From assembly GCF_900091605.1 (NCBI RefSeq), contig NZ_FMCQ01000004.1:558001-622000 (forward strand): 64,000 bases of DNA, written 5' to 3'. The stretch's first letter is position 1, and every line of letters starts with the position of its first letter. Below are positions 32,600 to 41,155 of the stretch, piece by piece. The notes beneath the pieces are model-generated. The model saw only the letters and a program-made list of their open reading frames with translations. It was not told where the DNA came from and made no database searches. This stretch comes from Micromonospora tulbaghiae (GTDB lineage Bacteria > Actinomycetota > Actinomycetes > Mycobacteriales > Micromonosporaceae). Both the position numbers and the translations under genes were made by a program.

Positions 32600-33391
32600 G
32601 TGCTCCCGCTGGCAGTCGCCCCACCCCGCCGCTCTCCGGCCCCGGTCGTCCTCGCGGCGATCAGACGCTCCACGCGCGCCGTGCTCCGTACGCCCGCGCT
32701 GCTCGTCGCCCCGGTCGCCCAGTCCCTGTTCTTCCTGCTCGTCTACGCCGGGCAGCTCGACGCCGTGGGCGGCACCTACCTGGACGGCACGAGCTTCATC
32801 GCGTTCCTGCTGCCGCTGATCCTGCTCACCGGCGTCGCCACCGGCGCGGGCGCCGCCGGCACGCTGGTGCTGGGCGACATCACCAGTGGCTACCTCGACC
32901 GCCTCCGGCTCGCCCACGGGAGCACCACGCCGTTCCTCGTCGGCCCGGTCGTCGCCGCGCTGATCGCCGTCGTACTCCAGATGGCGGTGACGGTCGCCGG
33001 GGCCGCACTGATCGGCTACCGGCCGGCGAGCTGGCCCGGCGTCGCCGGGATGCTGCTGCTGATGCTGGCGCTGGGCCTCGGTGTCGCACTCCTGAGCATG
33101 GCGCTCGCGATCCGGTCGGCCTCGGCGCCGGCCACCAACCTGGTCACGCTCGCCGTGTTCGGCCTGTCGTTCTTCACCGGCGTGTTCGCGCCGGTCGACC
33201 AACTCGCCGGCTGGATGCGGGTGATCGCCACGGTCAACCCGCTCACCTATATCGTCGACACCGCCCGCCAGCTCGGCGGCGGCACGTCGCTCACCGCGGC
33301 CCCGGTCGGCGTCGCGGCGATCGTCACCCTCGCCGTCGCCGGAACCGCCGCCTGCGCGCTCGCCCTCCACCACGCGAGAAAGAACCGATGA
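32600..33391 (+). CDS. ABC-2 type permease
   Basis: 263 residues from GTG 32600, with GAAAGG nine bases upstream; GTG 32567 is possible (274 residues) but poorly placed. Six helices of the ABC-2 family: VAQSLFFLLVYAGQL, FIAFLLPLILLTGVATG, PFLVGPVVAALIAVVLQM, MLLLMLALGLGVALL, LVTLAVFGLSFFTGVFAP, and a last helix before the basic C-terminus. NPLTYIVDTAR is the usual late motif. Partner of the preceding ATPase; exports an unknown compound. Its end overlaps the TetR ATG by four bases. Confidence 0.9.
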   Translation: MLPLAVAPPRRSPAPVVLAAIRRSTRAVLRTPALLVAPVAQSLFFLLVYAGQLDAVGGTYLDGTSFIAFLLPLILLTGVATGAGAAGTLVLGDITSGYLDRLRLAHGSTTPFLVGPVVAALIAVVLQMAVTVAGAALIGYRPASWPGVAGMLLLMLALGLGVALLSMALAIRSASAPATNLVTLAVFGLSFFTGVFAPVDQLAGWMRVIATVNPLTYIVDTARQLGGGTSLTAAPVGVAAIVTLAVAGTAACALALHHARKNR

Positions 33392-33945
33392 GCCCCACCG
33401 ACACGCGCACCCAGATCATGGACGCCTTCGCCGAGCAGCTCGCGGCGACCGGCTACCAGGGCATCTCCCTGGTCGGCGTGGGCCGCAGCGTCGGCATCCA
33501 GAAGCCGTCCATCTACCACCACTTCCCCGGCGGCAAGGAGGACCTCTACATCGCGGTGGCGGAACGGTACATCCGGGACGTCGGCGGCCGGATCTCGGCG
33601 GCGCTGTCCGAACCCGGCGACGTGGCGCACCGGCTGCACGCGCTCGCCACCGTCGCCGCCGGGCAGCACGGCGACGCGATCACGTTCGAGCAGCGCATCT
33701 ACGACACGCTGCCGCTCGTCTCCGCCGGGACCAGCGAGCACGTCTCGGGCCTCTACGTCGCGCTGATGCTGGCGCCGGTGACCCGGTTCTTCGCCGATGC
33801 GAAGGCCGAGGGCGCCGTCACCGGCGAACCGGAGTTCCTGATGAACGCGTTCCTGCACCTGGCCCGCGCCGCCGACCTCACCGACGAGACCGGACCCGCC
33901 CGGGTCGTCGCGCTCTTCCTCGACGGGGCCCGCCCACGTGCCTGA
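33388..33945 (+). CDS. TetR-family repressor
   Basis: 185 residues; ATG 33388 overlaps the permease stop (ATGA). N-terminal HTH: IMDAFAEQLAATGYQGISL then GRSVGIQKPSIYHHFPGGKE, the standard TetR pattern; the C-terminal helices form a ligand pocket. It is likely to repress its own operon through the 28-bp palindrome at 31608-31635 and release on binding the exported drug or metabolite. The ligand is unknown. Confidence 0.92.
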   Translation: MSPTDTRTQIMDAFAEQLAATGYQGISLVGVGRSVGIQKPSIYHHFPGGKEDLYIAVAERYIRDVGGRISAALSEPGDVAHRLHALATVAAGQHGDAITFEQRIYDTLPLVSAGTSEHVSGLYVALMLAPVTRFFADAKAEGAVTGEPEFLMNAFLHLARAADLTDETGPARVVALFLDGARPRA

Positions 33946-33974
33946 CCCCGCGTGACTCCGGGCGTGGCGCGGCC

Positions 33975-34517
33975 TCAGGCGTCTGCGGGCGCGGTGGCGG
34001 CGCGCGCCGCCGCGACCAGCCGGGCGGTCTCGGCGGCCACCGCCTCGTCGTCGGCGGGCGTCCCCGGGTCGTAGCGGACCGTCCAGGTCAGGCCGTCGAC
34101 CCCGGCCACCCGCCGGGCCGCGATCCGCCCGGAGCCGCCGGGCACCTCGTGGTGCGAGGTGTACGCCACCGAGCCGGTGACCCGGGCCCGGACCTGGTGC
34201 GGCAGGTCACCCGGGTCGACGAGCAGGTACGTCCCGGGGAGACCGTCCGCGACCACCAGGTAACCGTCGCGCTCGGCGACCGGCTCGGCCGGGGTGACTG
34301 TCAGCTCGCGGCCGGACCAGACCGCCTTGAGGATGTCGTGCCAGCCGAGGCGGTCGACGCGGCCGGGCAGCCAGAGACCGCGGTTACTGGCGACCAGCAC
34401 GCCGTCGTTGCCGCCCTCGCCGGTGCCGGCTGCGGCCCACGCGAGCACCCGCTCGTCGGCGGCCAGCGGCGGCCGGTCGGCCGACGGCAGTTTCGGCCGA
34501 CGGTTGAACAGAGCCAT
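33975..34517 (-). CDS. Conserved-looking unknown protein coupled to dnaG
   Basis: 180 residues from ATG 34517, with CGGAGG upstream; the A of the ATG is the last base of the dnaG stop (TGATG). The sequence has a beta-rich look (DERVLAWAAAG, GVLVASNRGLWLPG, RLGWHDILKAVWSG, DGYLVVADGLPGTYLLVDP) and ends in an Ala-rich helix. No catalytic motif, signal or membrane segment is seen, and no family is named. Tight coupling with primase suggests co-expression, not necessarily a shared function. Confidence 0.75.
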   Translation of the reverse strand: MALFNRRPKLPSADRPPLAADERVLAWAAAGTGEGGNDGVLVASNRGLWLPGRVDRLGWHDILKAVWSGRELTVTPAEPVAERDGYLVVADGLPGTYLLVDPGDLPHQVRARVTGSVAYTSHHEVPGGSGRIAARRVAGVDGLTWTVRYDPGTPADDEAVAAETARLVAAARAATAPADA

Positions 34518-36388
34518 CACAAACCTCCGGCGGCCTGCTCGCGCAGTGCCCGTGCGTGCTGTTCCAGCGAGAGCAGTTCCCCGAACAGGGCGAAGTACTC
34601 GTCCTTGTTGCTCACCGGGTTGATCCGCTGGATCTTCGACTTCAGGTCGCGGATGCGGCCGGTGACCGAACTCCACTGGAGCCGGGCCATGGTGATCGAG
34701 ACGTACCTCGGGTCGGGTTCGCCGTCGATGCGCAGCGGCTCCACCGCCAGCTCACCGATCAGCGCCTGCCCGGCCAGGTCGTCGCAGGCGTCGCGGACCC
34801 GCTCGATCCAGACCGCGCCGCCGGTGGCGCCGGACGCACCGCCGGCGGCGGCCACGGCGGCGCGTACCGCGACGTGCACCGGGTGCTGGTAGTCGGTCGC
34901 CTCGACCGCGTCGAACATCGGACCGGCGAGCACCGGCTCCTGCAACGCCAGCTTCAGCGCCTCCCGCTCCACCATGGAACGCGGACTGTCCACAGCGGGC
35001 GAGGCCGGGCGCGAGCGGGCCGGGGCGGCGGGCGCGCTGCCGGCCTGCGGCCCGTGCGCGGCGGCCAGCACCGCACGCTGCACCGGCTCGATCTCCATGC
35101 CGAGGTCACCGGCGAGCTTGCGCACGTACTCCGGGCGCTTCTCCCGGTCCTTGATCTTCGCCACGAGCGGCGCGGCGCGGCGCATGGCCTCGACCCGGCC
35201 GTCGACGGTGTCCAGGTCGAACCGGCTGATCACGTGCCGGAGCGCGAAGTCCACCAGCGGCTCGCGGCGGGCCACCAGGTCGCGTACGGCCAGGTCGCCC
35301 TTTGCCAGGCGCAGCTCGCACGGGTCCATGTTGTCGGGGCTGACCGCGATGAAGGTACGCCCGACGAAGCGCTGGTCGTCCTCGAAGGCGCGCAGCGCGG
35401 CCTTCTGGCCGGCGGCGTCGCCGTCGAAGGTGAAGATGATCTCGCCGGCCCGCTCGTCGCTGTCGAACAGCACCCGGCGCAGCACCGAGATGTGGTCGCC
35501 GCCGAACGCGGTGCCGCAGGTCGCCACCGCTGTCGGCACGTCGGCGAGGTGGCAGGCCATCACGTCGGTGTAGCCCTCGACCACCACCACCTTGCCCTGC
35601 TTGGCGATCTCCCGCTTGGCCTGGTCGATGCCGTACAGCACGTGCGACTTCTTGTAGATCGGCGTCTCGGGGGTGTTCAGGTATTTCGGGCCGTCGTCGT
35701 CGTCGAAGAGCTTGCGGGCGCCGAAGCCGATCACGTCGCCGGTGATGTCCCGGATCGGCCACATCAGGCGGCGGCGGAACCGGTCGATCAGCGAGCCGGA
35801 GCGGGCCGGGCGGGACAGGCCGCCGGTGACCAGCTCGTCGTGGGTGAAGCCCTGCTGGCGCAGGTGCTTGGTGAGCAGGTCCCACCCGTCGGGGGCGAAG
35901 CCGCAGCCGTACCGCTCGGCGGCGGCCCGGTCGAAGCCGCGCCCGGCGAGGAACTCCCGGGCCGGACGGGCGCCGGCGGTGGTGAGCTGGGCCCGGTAGA
36001 ACTCGGTGGCGGCGGCGTGCGCGGCCACCAGGCGCTGCCGCTGCCCCTGCTGCGGGCGGGGACGCGGCGTGGACCGGTCGTCCTCGACGTAGCGCAACTG
36101 GATGCCGGCGCGGGCGGCGAGCCGCTCGACGGACTCGACGAAGCTGAGGTGCTCGGCGTCCATCAGGAACTTGATCGCGTCGCCGCCGACCCCGCAGCCG
36201 AAGCAGTAGAACACGTTGCGGGCGGGCGAGACGTTGAACGACGGGCTCTTCTCGTCGTGGAACGGGCACAGCCCTTTGAGGTTGCCGCCGCCCGCCGACT
36301 TGAGGGTCACCACCTCGGAGATGACGTCCGCGATGGCGGTGCGCTCGCGGACCAGCGCGATGTCCTCGTCCCGGATCCGCCCCGCCAT
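34517..36388 (-). CDS. dnaG: DNA primase
   Basis: 623 residues from ATG 36388 (GGGGGTGG upstream). The N-terminal zinc-binding domain has CPFHDEKSPSFNVSP and FYCFGCGVGGDAIKF (CHC2 zinc ligands, about 40-65). The TOPRIM core has VVVVEGYTDVMACHLA and FTFDGDAAGQKAA (catalytic acidic residues). The C-terminal part is the helicase-interacting domain. It makes RNA primers for the replication fork. In Mycobacterium dnaG lies next to dgt; here about 4.8 kb of transporter and regulator genes separate the two. Confidence 0.97.
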   Translation of the reverse strand: MAGRIRDEDIALVRERTAIADVISEVVTLKSAGGGNLKGLCPFHDEKSPSFNVSPARNVFYCFGCGVGGDAIKFLMDAEHLSFVESVERLAARAGIQLRYVEDDRSTPRPRPQQGQRQRLVAAHAAATEFYRAQLTTAGARPAREFLAGRGFDRAAAERYGCGFAPDGWDLLTKHLRQQGFTHDELVTGGLSRPARSGSLIDRFRRRLMWPIRDITGDVIGFGARKLFDDDDGPKYLNTPETPIYKKSHVLYGIDQAKREIAKQGKVVVVEGYTDVMACHLADVPTAVATCGTAFGGDHISVLRRVLFDSDERAGEIIFTFDGDAAGQKAALRAFEDDQRFVGRTFIAVSPDNMDPCELRLAKGDLAVRDLVARREPLVDFALRHVISRFDLDTVDGRVEAMRRAAPLVAKIKDREKRPEYVRKLAGDLGMEIEPVQRAVLAAAHGPQAGSAPAAPARSRPASPAVDSPRSMVEREALKLALQEPVLAGPMFDAVEATDYQHPVHVAVRAAVAAAGGASGATGGAVWIERVRDACDDLAGQALIGELAVEPLRIDGEPDPRYVSITMARLQWSSVTGRIRDLKSKIQRINPVSNKDEYFALFGELLSLEQHARALREQAAGGL

Positions 36389-36483
36389 GACCGCCACCCC
36401 CTCGGCGTACATCCTGCCCTGCCGGACCGACGTTCCGGCGGCCGGGGGGACGGGCGTGTGGCCGACCACGTCCGTCCCCCGGC

Positions 36484-36729
36484 TCAGGCCGAACGGGCCG
36501 TCGCGGGGTCGCCGATACGCGGGAACGGCTCGATGGAGAAGACCACCTCGACCGGCACCTCGAAGTACGCGGCGATGCGCAACGCCAGGTGCAGGCTGGG
36601 CCGGAACTCGCCGCGTTCCAGGTAACCCACGGTCTGGTAGTGCACACCGAGCGCGTCGGCCAGTTGCCGGCGGGAGATGCCCCGTTCGGCGCGCAGCACC
36701 GCGATGCGGTTGTGCACGGTCTCGCTCAT
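36484..36729 (-). CDS. Small XRE-family HTH regulator
   Basis: 81 residues, almost only a helix-turn-helix of the Cro/CI type (IAVLRAERGISRRQLADAL, VHYQTVGYLERGEFRPS, then LALRIAAYFEVPVEVVF). GAGAGGG precedes the ATG. It begins ten bases after the ABC permease stop, so it is the third gene of that operon and probably its regulator. Small XRE proteins of this kind commonly accompany ABC-2 exporters. Confidence 0.9.
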   Translation of the reverse strand: MSETVHNRIAVLRAERGISRRQLADALGVHYQTVGYLERGEFRPSLHLALRIAAYFEVPVEVVFSIEPFPRIGDPATARSA

Positions 36730-36739
36730 CGACGCCCTC

Positions 36740-37591
36740 TCATCCGACCCGCTGCATGGCCCGCTCCCGCCGGGCCGCGACCCGCGAGCCGGACTCCCGG
36801 CGGGCCATCCGGCGCAGCACCACCGGGGCCAGCACGAGCCCGAGCAGCGCCCAGGCGCCGAGCACGCCGACCGTCTCCAGGTGCCGCCAGGAGCCGCCGA
36901 GTTCGACCGCCGCCAGGTCGCCCGGGAGCAGCGCCGAGCGCATGCCCAAGCCTAGCCAGTAGAGCGGGAAGACCTGGGCGACGCCCTGGAGCCAGCCGGG
37001 CAGGCCGTTGATCGGGTAGAAGATGCCGGACAGCGCGATGAGACCGAAGATCGGCATCACCACCAGGCCCATGTTGCGCGGGTTCTCGACCAGCGAGCCG
37101 ATCACCGCGCCCAGCGGCAGCGTCGCCACCAACCCGAGCGGCACCACCCAGGCCAGCGTGAGCCAGGCGCCGGGGTCGCCGAGCCGCAGCCCGTCGAGGA
37201 AGAACAGTCCGGGTGTGAGCTGGAGGACCACGCCGATCAGCGCGACCGCCGAGACCAGCACGATCTTGCCGACCAGGTAGCCGAGCATGCCGTCCGGGAT
37301 GGCCTTGGCGCGCAGCAGCGTGCCGTCCTCCCGGTCGATCACGAGCTGGTTTGCCAGCCCGAGCAGGCCGCCGAAGAGCAGGCCCATGCCGAGCGCGCTG
37401 GGCAGCGTACGGGCGCCGAGCGAGAAGTCGGTGCCGGGCACTGTCGAGCCGCGCATCCAGAACACGGCGACCAGCAGCACCACCGTGGGAAAGAAGTAGG
37501 TCCAGAGATCCTGGCCGTTGGTGAACGTCGCGCGCAGCTCGATCACGCCGCGCCGCAGCCCGGTCCGCAACGCGTTGGTGGTCGGGTTCAT
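36740..37591 (-). CDS. ABC-2 type permease
   Basis: 283 residues from ATG 37591, which overlaps the ATPase stop (ATGA). Helices: LWTYFFPTVVLLVAVFWM, ALGMGLLFGGLLGLANQLV, GKIVLVSAVALIGVVLQL, AWLTLAWVVPLGLVATLPLG, MGLVVMPIFGLIALSGIFYP, LGAWALLGLVLAPVVL. DREDGTLLRAKAIPDGM is the conserved ABC-2 cytoplasmic loop. Exports an unknown substrate with the ATPase encoded upstream. Confidence 0.9.
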   Translation of the reverse strand: MNPTTNALRTGLRRGVIELRATFTNGQDLWTYFFPTVVLLVAVFWMRGSTVPGTDFSLGARTLPSALGMGLLFGGLLGLANQLVIDREDGTLLRAKAIPDGMLGYLVGKIVLVSAVALIGVVLQLTPGLFFLDGLRLGDPGAWLTLAWVVPLGLVATLPLGAVIGSLVENPRNMGLVVMPIFGLIALSGIFYPINGLPGWLQGVAQVFPLYWLGLGMRSALLPGDLAAVELGGSWRHLETVGVLGAWALLGLVLAPVVLRRMARRESGSRVAARRERAMQRVG

Positions 37592-38562
37592 CGGTTCGCC
37601 TCCTGCTGCCACACCCGCTCGGCCCGGCCGGTACGGATGCCGGTCTCCTCCTCGTGCACCAGCGCCAGGTACGCGTCCTCCAGGCTGGCCCGGCGCACCT
37701 CCAGCTCGCGTACCCGGTCCCCGTGTTCGCGGAGCAGGTCGCGCAGGAACGCGGTGGCGTCGGCGGTGGCGTGCACGTACCGCTCGCCGTCGCGGGTCCA
37801 GCGCACCTCGGCGTCCCCCGCGACGCGCCGGGCGAGCTGGTCGGGCGACCCCTCGGCGATGATCCGGCCGTCGGCCAGGATCAGGATTCGGTCGGCCAGC
37901 TTCTCCGCCTCGGTCAGGTCGTGCGTGGTCAGCACGATCGTGGTTTCGTCCAGGTCGGCCAGGCGGTGCACCAGCTCGTGGAACTCACGCCGGGCGGCCG
38001 GGTCGAACCCGACGGTGGGCTCGTCCAGGAACAGCAGTTCCGGCCGGCCGACGATGCCGACCGCGACGTCGAGCCGGCGGCGCTGACCACCGGAGAGCCG
38101 GGCCACCCGGCTGCCGGCGTGCGCGGTCAGGCCCACCGTCTCCAGCAGCTCGTCGACCGGCCACGGGCGCGGGCTCCGGTCGGTGGCGTACGGCGCGTAG
38201 AAGTCGCCGAGGTGGGCGAGCAGCTCCCGCACCCGCCACTTGCCGTGGTCGCGCCAGGACTGGAGCACCACGCCCAGCCGCGCGCGCCACCGCTCGTCGC
38301 CGCGGGCCGGGTCGGTGCCGAGCACGCGCACCGTGCCGGCCGAGGGAACCCGGAAGCCTTCGAGGATCTCGATGGTGGTGGTCTTGCCCGCGCCGTTTGG
38401 CCCGAGCAGCGCCACCACCTCGCCCCGCCGGGCGGTGAGGTCGACGCCGTGCAGCACGTCGACGGCGCCGTAGCGCATACGCAGGTCCCGCACGTCGAGG
38501 ACGAGATCCTCGTCGGGAGGGCGGGGGGACGCGACGGCCCCCGGGAGTTCGACCGCAGTCAT
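37588..38562 (-). CDS. ABC transporter ATP-binding protein
   Basis: 324 residues. Walker A GPNGAGKTTT, signature RLSGGQRRRLDVA, Walker B LLFLDEPTVGFDP, H-loop LTTHDLTEAEKLAD; C-terminal domain as in CcmA/DrrA-type ATPases. The start is ATG 38562, behind a GGGG stretch. Upstream lies TGTAG (38572-38576) / CTACA (38585-38589), a possible operator. Operon with the permease and XRE regulator. Confidence 0.92.
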   Translation of the reverse strand: MTAVELPGAVASPRPPDEDLVLDVRDLRMRYGAVDVLHGVDLTARRGEVVALLGPNGAGKTTTIEILEGFRVPSAGTVRVLGTDPARGDERWRARLGVVLQSWRDHGKWRVRELLAHLGDFYAPYATDRSPRPWPVDELLETVGLTAHAGSRVARLSGGQRRRLDVAVGIVGRPELLFLDEPTVGFDPAARREFHELVHRLADLDETTIVLTTHDLTEAEKLADRILILADGRIIAEGSPDQLARRVAGDAEVRWTRDGERYVHATADATAFLRDLLREHGDRVRELEVRRASLEDAYLALVHEEETGIRTGRAERVWQQEANR

Positions 38563-38571
38563 GCCCCGGAA

Positions 38572-38589
38572 TGTAGCACTCCTACTACA
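38572..38589 (-). promoter_or_regulatory. Possible operator of ABC-XRE operon
   Basis: TGTAG and CTACA separated by eight bases, ten bases upstream of the ATPase start codon. The shape resembles BlaI/CopY- or XRE-type sites. Weak, based on symmetry and position only. Confidence 0.3.
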
Positions 38590-38606
38590 GATCGAGGTAC
38601 CACCAC

Positions 38607-40241
38607 TCAGCGGCGACGGCTGTGGAACCAGCGCGTGACGGGGGCCGGATCCTCCTCCTCGTACGACCGGGCCGCGTTCACCGCCGCGGCCAGGCCGGAG
38701 CGGCGGGGCCGGGGCCCGGCGCGCAGCATCGGATCGGCGGCCATCTCCCGGAGCACCGCGACGGCCAGGCCCAGCATCACCACGACGAACGGCAACGCGA
38801 CCAGGATGGTCGCCTGTTGCAGCGCGGCCAGCCCTCCGGCCAGCAGCAACGCCGCCGCGACCGCGCCGATCAGCACGCCCCAGAGCACCACCACCCCGCG
38901 ATGCGGCCGCAGCGCGCCGCGCGAGCTGAGCGAGCCGAGCACCAGCGACGCCGAGTCCGCGCTGGTGACGAAGTAGAGCGCGATCAGCACCATGGCGAGC
39001 ACGCTCGTCAGCGTGGCCAGCGGCAGCGCGTCGAGCAGCCCGAACAGCGCCTGCTCGGAACCGGCGCCCACGTCCGCCACCAGGTCCCGGGTGCCGGTGG
39101 TCTGCGTACGCAGGGCGCTTCCGCCCATCACCGCGAACCAGACGGTGCTCGCGCCGCTGGGCACCAGCAGCACCCCGACCAGGAACTGGCGGACCGTACG
39201 GCCGCGCGAGATGCGGGCGATGAACGTGCCCACGAACGGCGCCCAAGAGATCCACCACGCCCAGTAGAAGATGGTCCACGAGCCGAGCCAGGCCGGATCG
39301 GAGAACGCCCCGGTACGCGTCGACATGCGCACCAGGCCGCTCAGGTAGTCACCGACCGAGGCCGGCAGCACCTCCAGCGTGTAGACGGTCGGACCGACCA
39401 CGAACACGAACAGCATCAGCACGACGGCGATCAGCACGTTCGTGGTGGACAGCCACTTGACGCCCCGGTGCAGGCCGGAGAAGGCGGAGAGGACGAAGGC
39501 GAGCGTGAGCGCGCCGATGATCGTCAACTCGACGGCCCGGCCGTCCGGCACGCCGGCCACCAGGTCCAGTCCGGCCGCCACCTGGAGCGCGCCCAGCCCC
39601 AGACTGGTCGCGGAGCCGAACACTGTGGCGAAGACGGCGAGCAGGTCGATCGTCCGGCCGAGCGGGCCGTCGGTCCGGTCGCCGAGCAGCGGCGCGAACG
39701 CCGACGAGATCCGGTTGCCCCGCCCCTTGCGGAACGTCGAGTACGCCAGGGCCAGCGCCGCGACCGCGTAGATGCCCCACGGGTGCAGCGTCCAGTGGAA
39801 GAGCGTGTACTGCATGGCCGCCGCGGCGGCGGCACCGGTCTGCGGCTCCACGCCGGAGGCCGGCGGCGGCGCGGCGTAGTGCTGGATCGGCTCGGCGACG
39901 GCGAAGAACACCAGGCCGATGCCCATGCCGGCGCTGAACATCATCGCGATCCAGGCCAGCGTGTCGAACTCCGGCTCGTCGTCGTCGGCGCCCAGCCGGA
40001 TCCGGCCGAACCGGGAGGCGGCCACCACGACCGCCAGCACCAGGAAGGCGTCCGCCGCGACCACGAAGAACCAGCCGAACGTGCTCACCGTCCAGGCCAG
40101 GCCGGACTCGCCGAAACGGGCCAGTGAGCCCCGGGCGAACACGCCCCACAGCACCACCGCGAGCACACCGGCGACCCCGGCGCCGAGCACCACCCGGTCG
40201 ACCGGCTGGGTCGCGGGCCGCTGTCCCACCTGTCCCGTCAT
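38607..40241 (-). CDS. BCCT-family betaine/choline-type transporter
   Basis: 544 residues with about 12 helices. The BCCT signature is present (WTIFYWAWWISWAPFVGTF followed by IARISRGRT), and GMGIGLVFFAVAEP carries the glycine-rich segment linked to sodium-coupled betaine carriers. The short N- and C-termini lack an obvious long osmosensing tail. It imports glycine betaine, choline, carnitine or a relative, probably for osmotic protection. It is monocistronic; the short gap to the ABC operon (44 bases) suggests read-through is possible. Confidence 0.93.
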   Translation of the reverse strand: MTGQVGQRPATQPVDRVVLGAGVAGVLAVVLWGVFARGSLARFGESGLAWTVSTFGWFFVVAADAFLVLAVVVAASRFGRIRLGADDDEPEFDTLAWIAMMFSAGMGIGLVFFAVAEPIQHYAAPPPASGVEPQTGAAAAAAMQYTLFHWTLHPWGIYAVAALALAYSTFRKGRGNRISSAFAPLLGDRTDGPLGRTIDLLAVFATVFGSATSLGLGALQVAAGLDLVAGVPDGRAVELTIIGALTLAFVLSAFSGLHRGVKWLSTTNVLIAVVLMLFVFVVGPTVYTLEVLPASVGDYLSGLVRMSTRTGAFSDPAWLGSWTIFYWAWWISWAPFVGTFIARISRGRTVRQFLVGVLLVPSGASTVWFAVMGGSALRTQTTGTRDLVADVGAGSEQALFGLLDALPLATLTSVLAMVLIALYFVTSADSASLVLGSLSSRGALRPHRGVVVLWGVLIGAVAAALLLAGGLAALQQATILVALPFVVVMLGLAVAVLREMAADPMLRAGPRPRRSGLAAAVNAARSYEEEDPAPVTRWFHSRRR

Positions 40242-40298
40242 GCCCCCATCGTCGGCGGGCCGGGCGTACCGGCGGGTCGGAACGCCGCAGGATCCGCG

Positions 40299-41135
40299 TC
40301 AGGACACGACGGTGGCGGCCTCCTCGGCCTCCACGGCGGCGTTCCAGGCCGGCTTGGTGGACCGCCAGCCCTCGTCGTCCATGCCGCGCCGCCAGTAGCC
40401 GGAAATGGACAGGTCGCCCCGGGGCACGCCGCGCTCGACGCGCAGCAGCCGCCGCAACTCCTTCATCGCGCCGGCCTCGCCGTGCACGAACGCGTGCACC
40501 CGGCCGGGCGGGAACTCCAGCGCCCGGACCGCCTCCACCAGCGGCTCGCCGTACGGACGGCCGTCGCGGTGCAGCCAGCACAACTCGACCTCGCCCGCGC
40601 TGGTCAGGGGCAGTTCGTCGGCCGGGCCGCCGACCTCGACGTACACCTTGGCGGCCGCGCCCGCCGGCAGCCGCTCCAGGGCGGCGGCGATGGCCGGCAG
40701 CGCGCTCTCGTCGCCCGCCAGCAGGTGCCAGTCGGCCGCCGGGTCCGGCACGTACGCGCCGCCCGGCCCGGCGAACAACACCCGGTCGCCGGGACGCAGC
40801 GCCGCCGCCCACGGCCCGGCCAGCCCTTCGTCGCCGTGGTGCACCACGTCCACGGTCATCTCACCGGCCGCCGCGTCCCAGGCCCGCACCGTGTACGCGC
40901 GCAGGCGCGGCCACTGCTCCGCCGGGAACTCCCGCTTGATCGTGGCCAGGTCGACCGGGTACGGGTAGGTCACCCCGGCCGGTGGGAAGACGAACTTCAC
41001 GTAGTGGTCGGTGTACGCGCCGACCGGCAGGCCGGCCAGCTCGGGACCGCCCAGGACCAGGCGGATCAGGTGCGGGGTCGGCCGCATGGTCCGGACGACC
41101 GTGGCGGCGGTGAGCTTCTTCGGGCGATCCGTCAT
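40299..41135 (-). CDS. Siderophore-interacting flavoprotein (SIP family)
   Basis: 278 residues. FAD-binding 9 domain with LRAYTVRAWD (RxYT flavin contact, about residue 73) and DVVHHGDEGLAGPWAAALRPGD; C-terminal SIP domain with LLAGDESALPAIAAALE. It reduces ferric siderophores in the cytosol to free iron. An iron box lies just before the start (41140-41155), so it should be made when iron is low. No siderophore synthesis or uptake genes are in the window. Confidence 0.93.
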   Translation of the reverse strand: MTDRPKKLTAATVVRTMRPTPHLIRLVLGGPELAGLPVGAYTDHYVKFVFPPAGVTYPYPVDLATIKREFPAEQWPRLRAYTVRAWDAAAGEMTVDVVHHGDEGLAGPWAAALRPGDRVLFAGPGGAYVPDPAADWHLLAGDESALPAIAAALERLPAGAAAKVYVEVGGPADELPLTSAGEVELCWLHRDGRPYGEPLVEAVRALEFPPGRVHAFVHGEAGAMKELRRLLRVERGVPRGDLSISGYWRRGMDDEGWRSTKPAWNAAVEAEEAATVVS

Positions 41136-41139
41136 GCCG

Positions 41140-41155
41140 CTTAGGCTAGCCTAAG
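41140..41155 (-). promoter_or_regulatory. Iron box (DtxR/IdeR-type)
   Basis: Perfect 16-bp palindrome CTTAGGCTAGCCTAAG, matching the core TTAGGNTAGCCTAA recognised by DtxR/IdeR/DmdR regulators. It lies four bases from the SIP start codon and includes the dgt stop codon (41146-41148). Confidence 0.9.

Noticed and set aside
33946..33974. Terminator between TetR and the dnaG-linked gene
   Set aside because: The CCGCG/CGCGG pairing is too short to claim.
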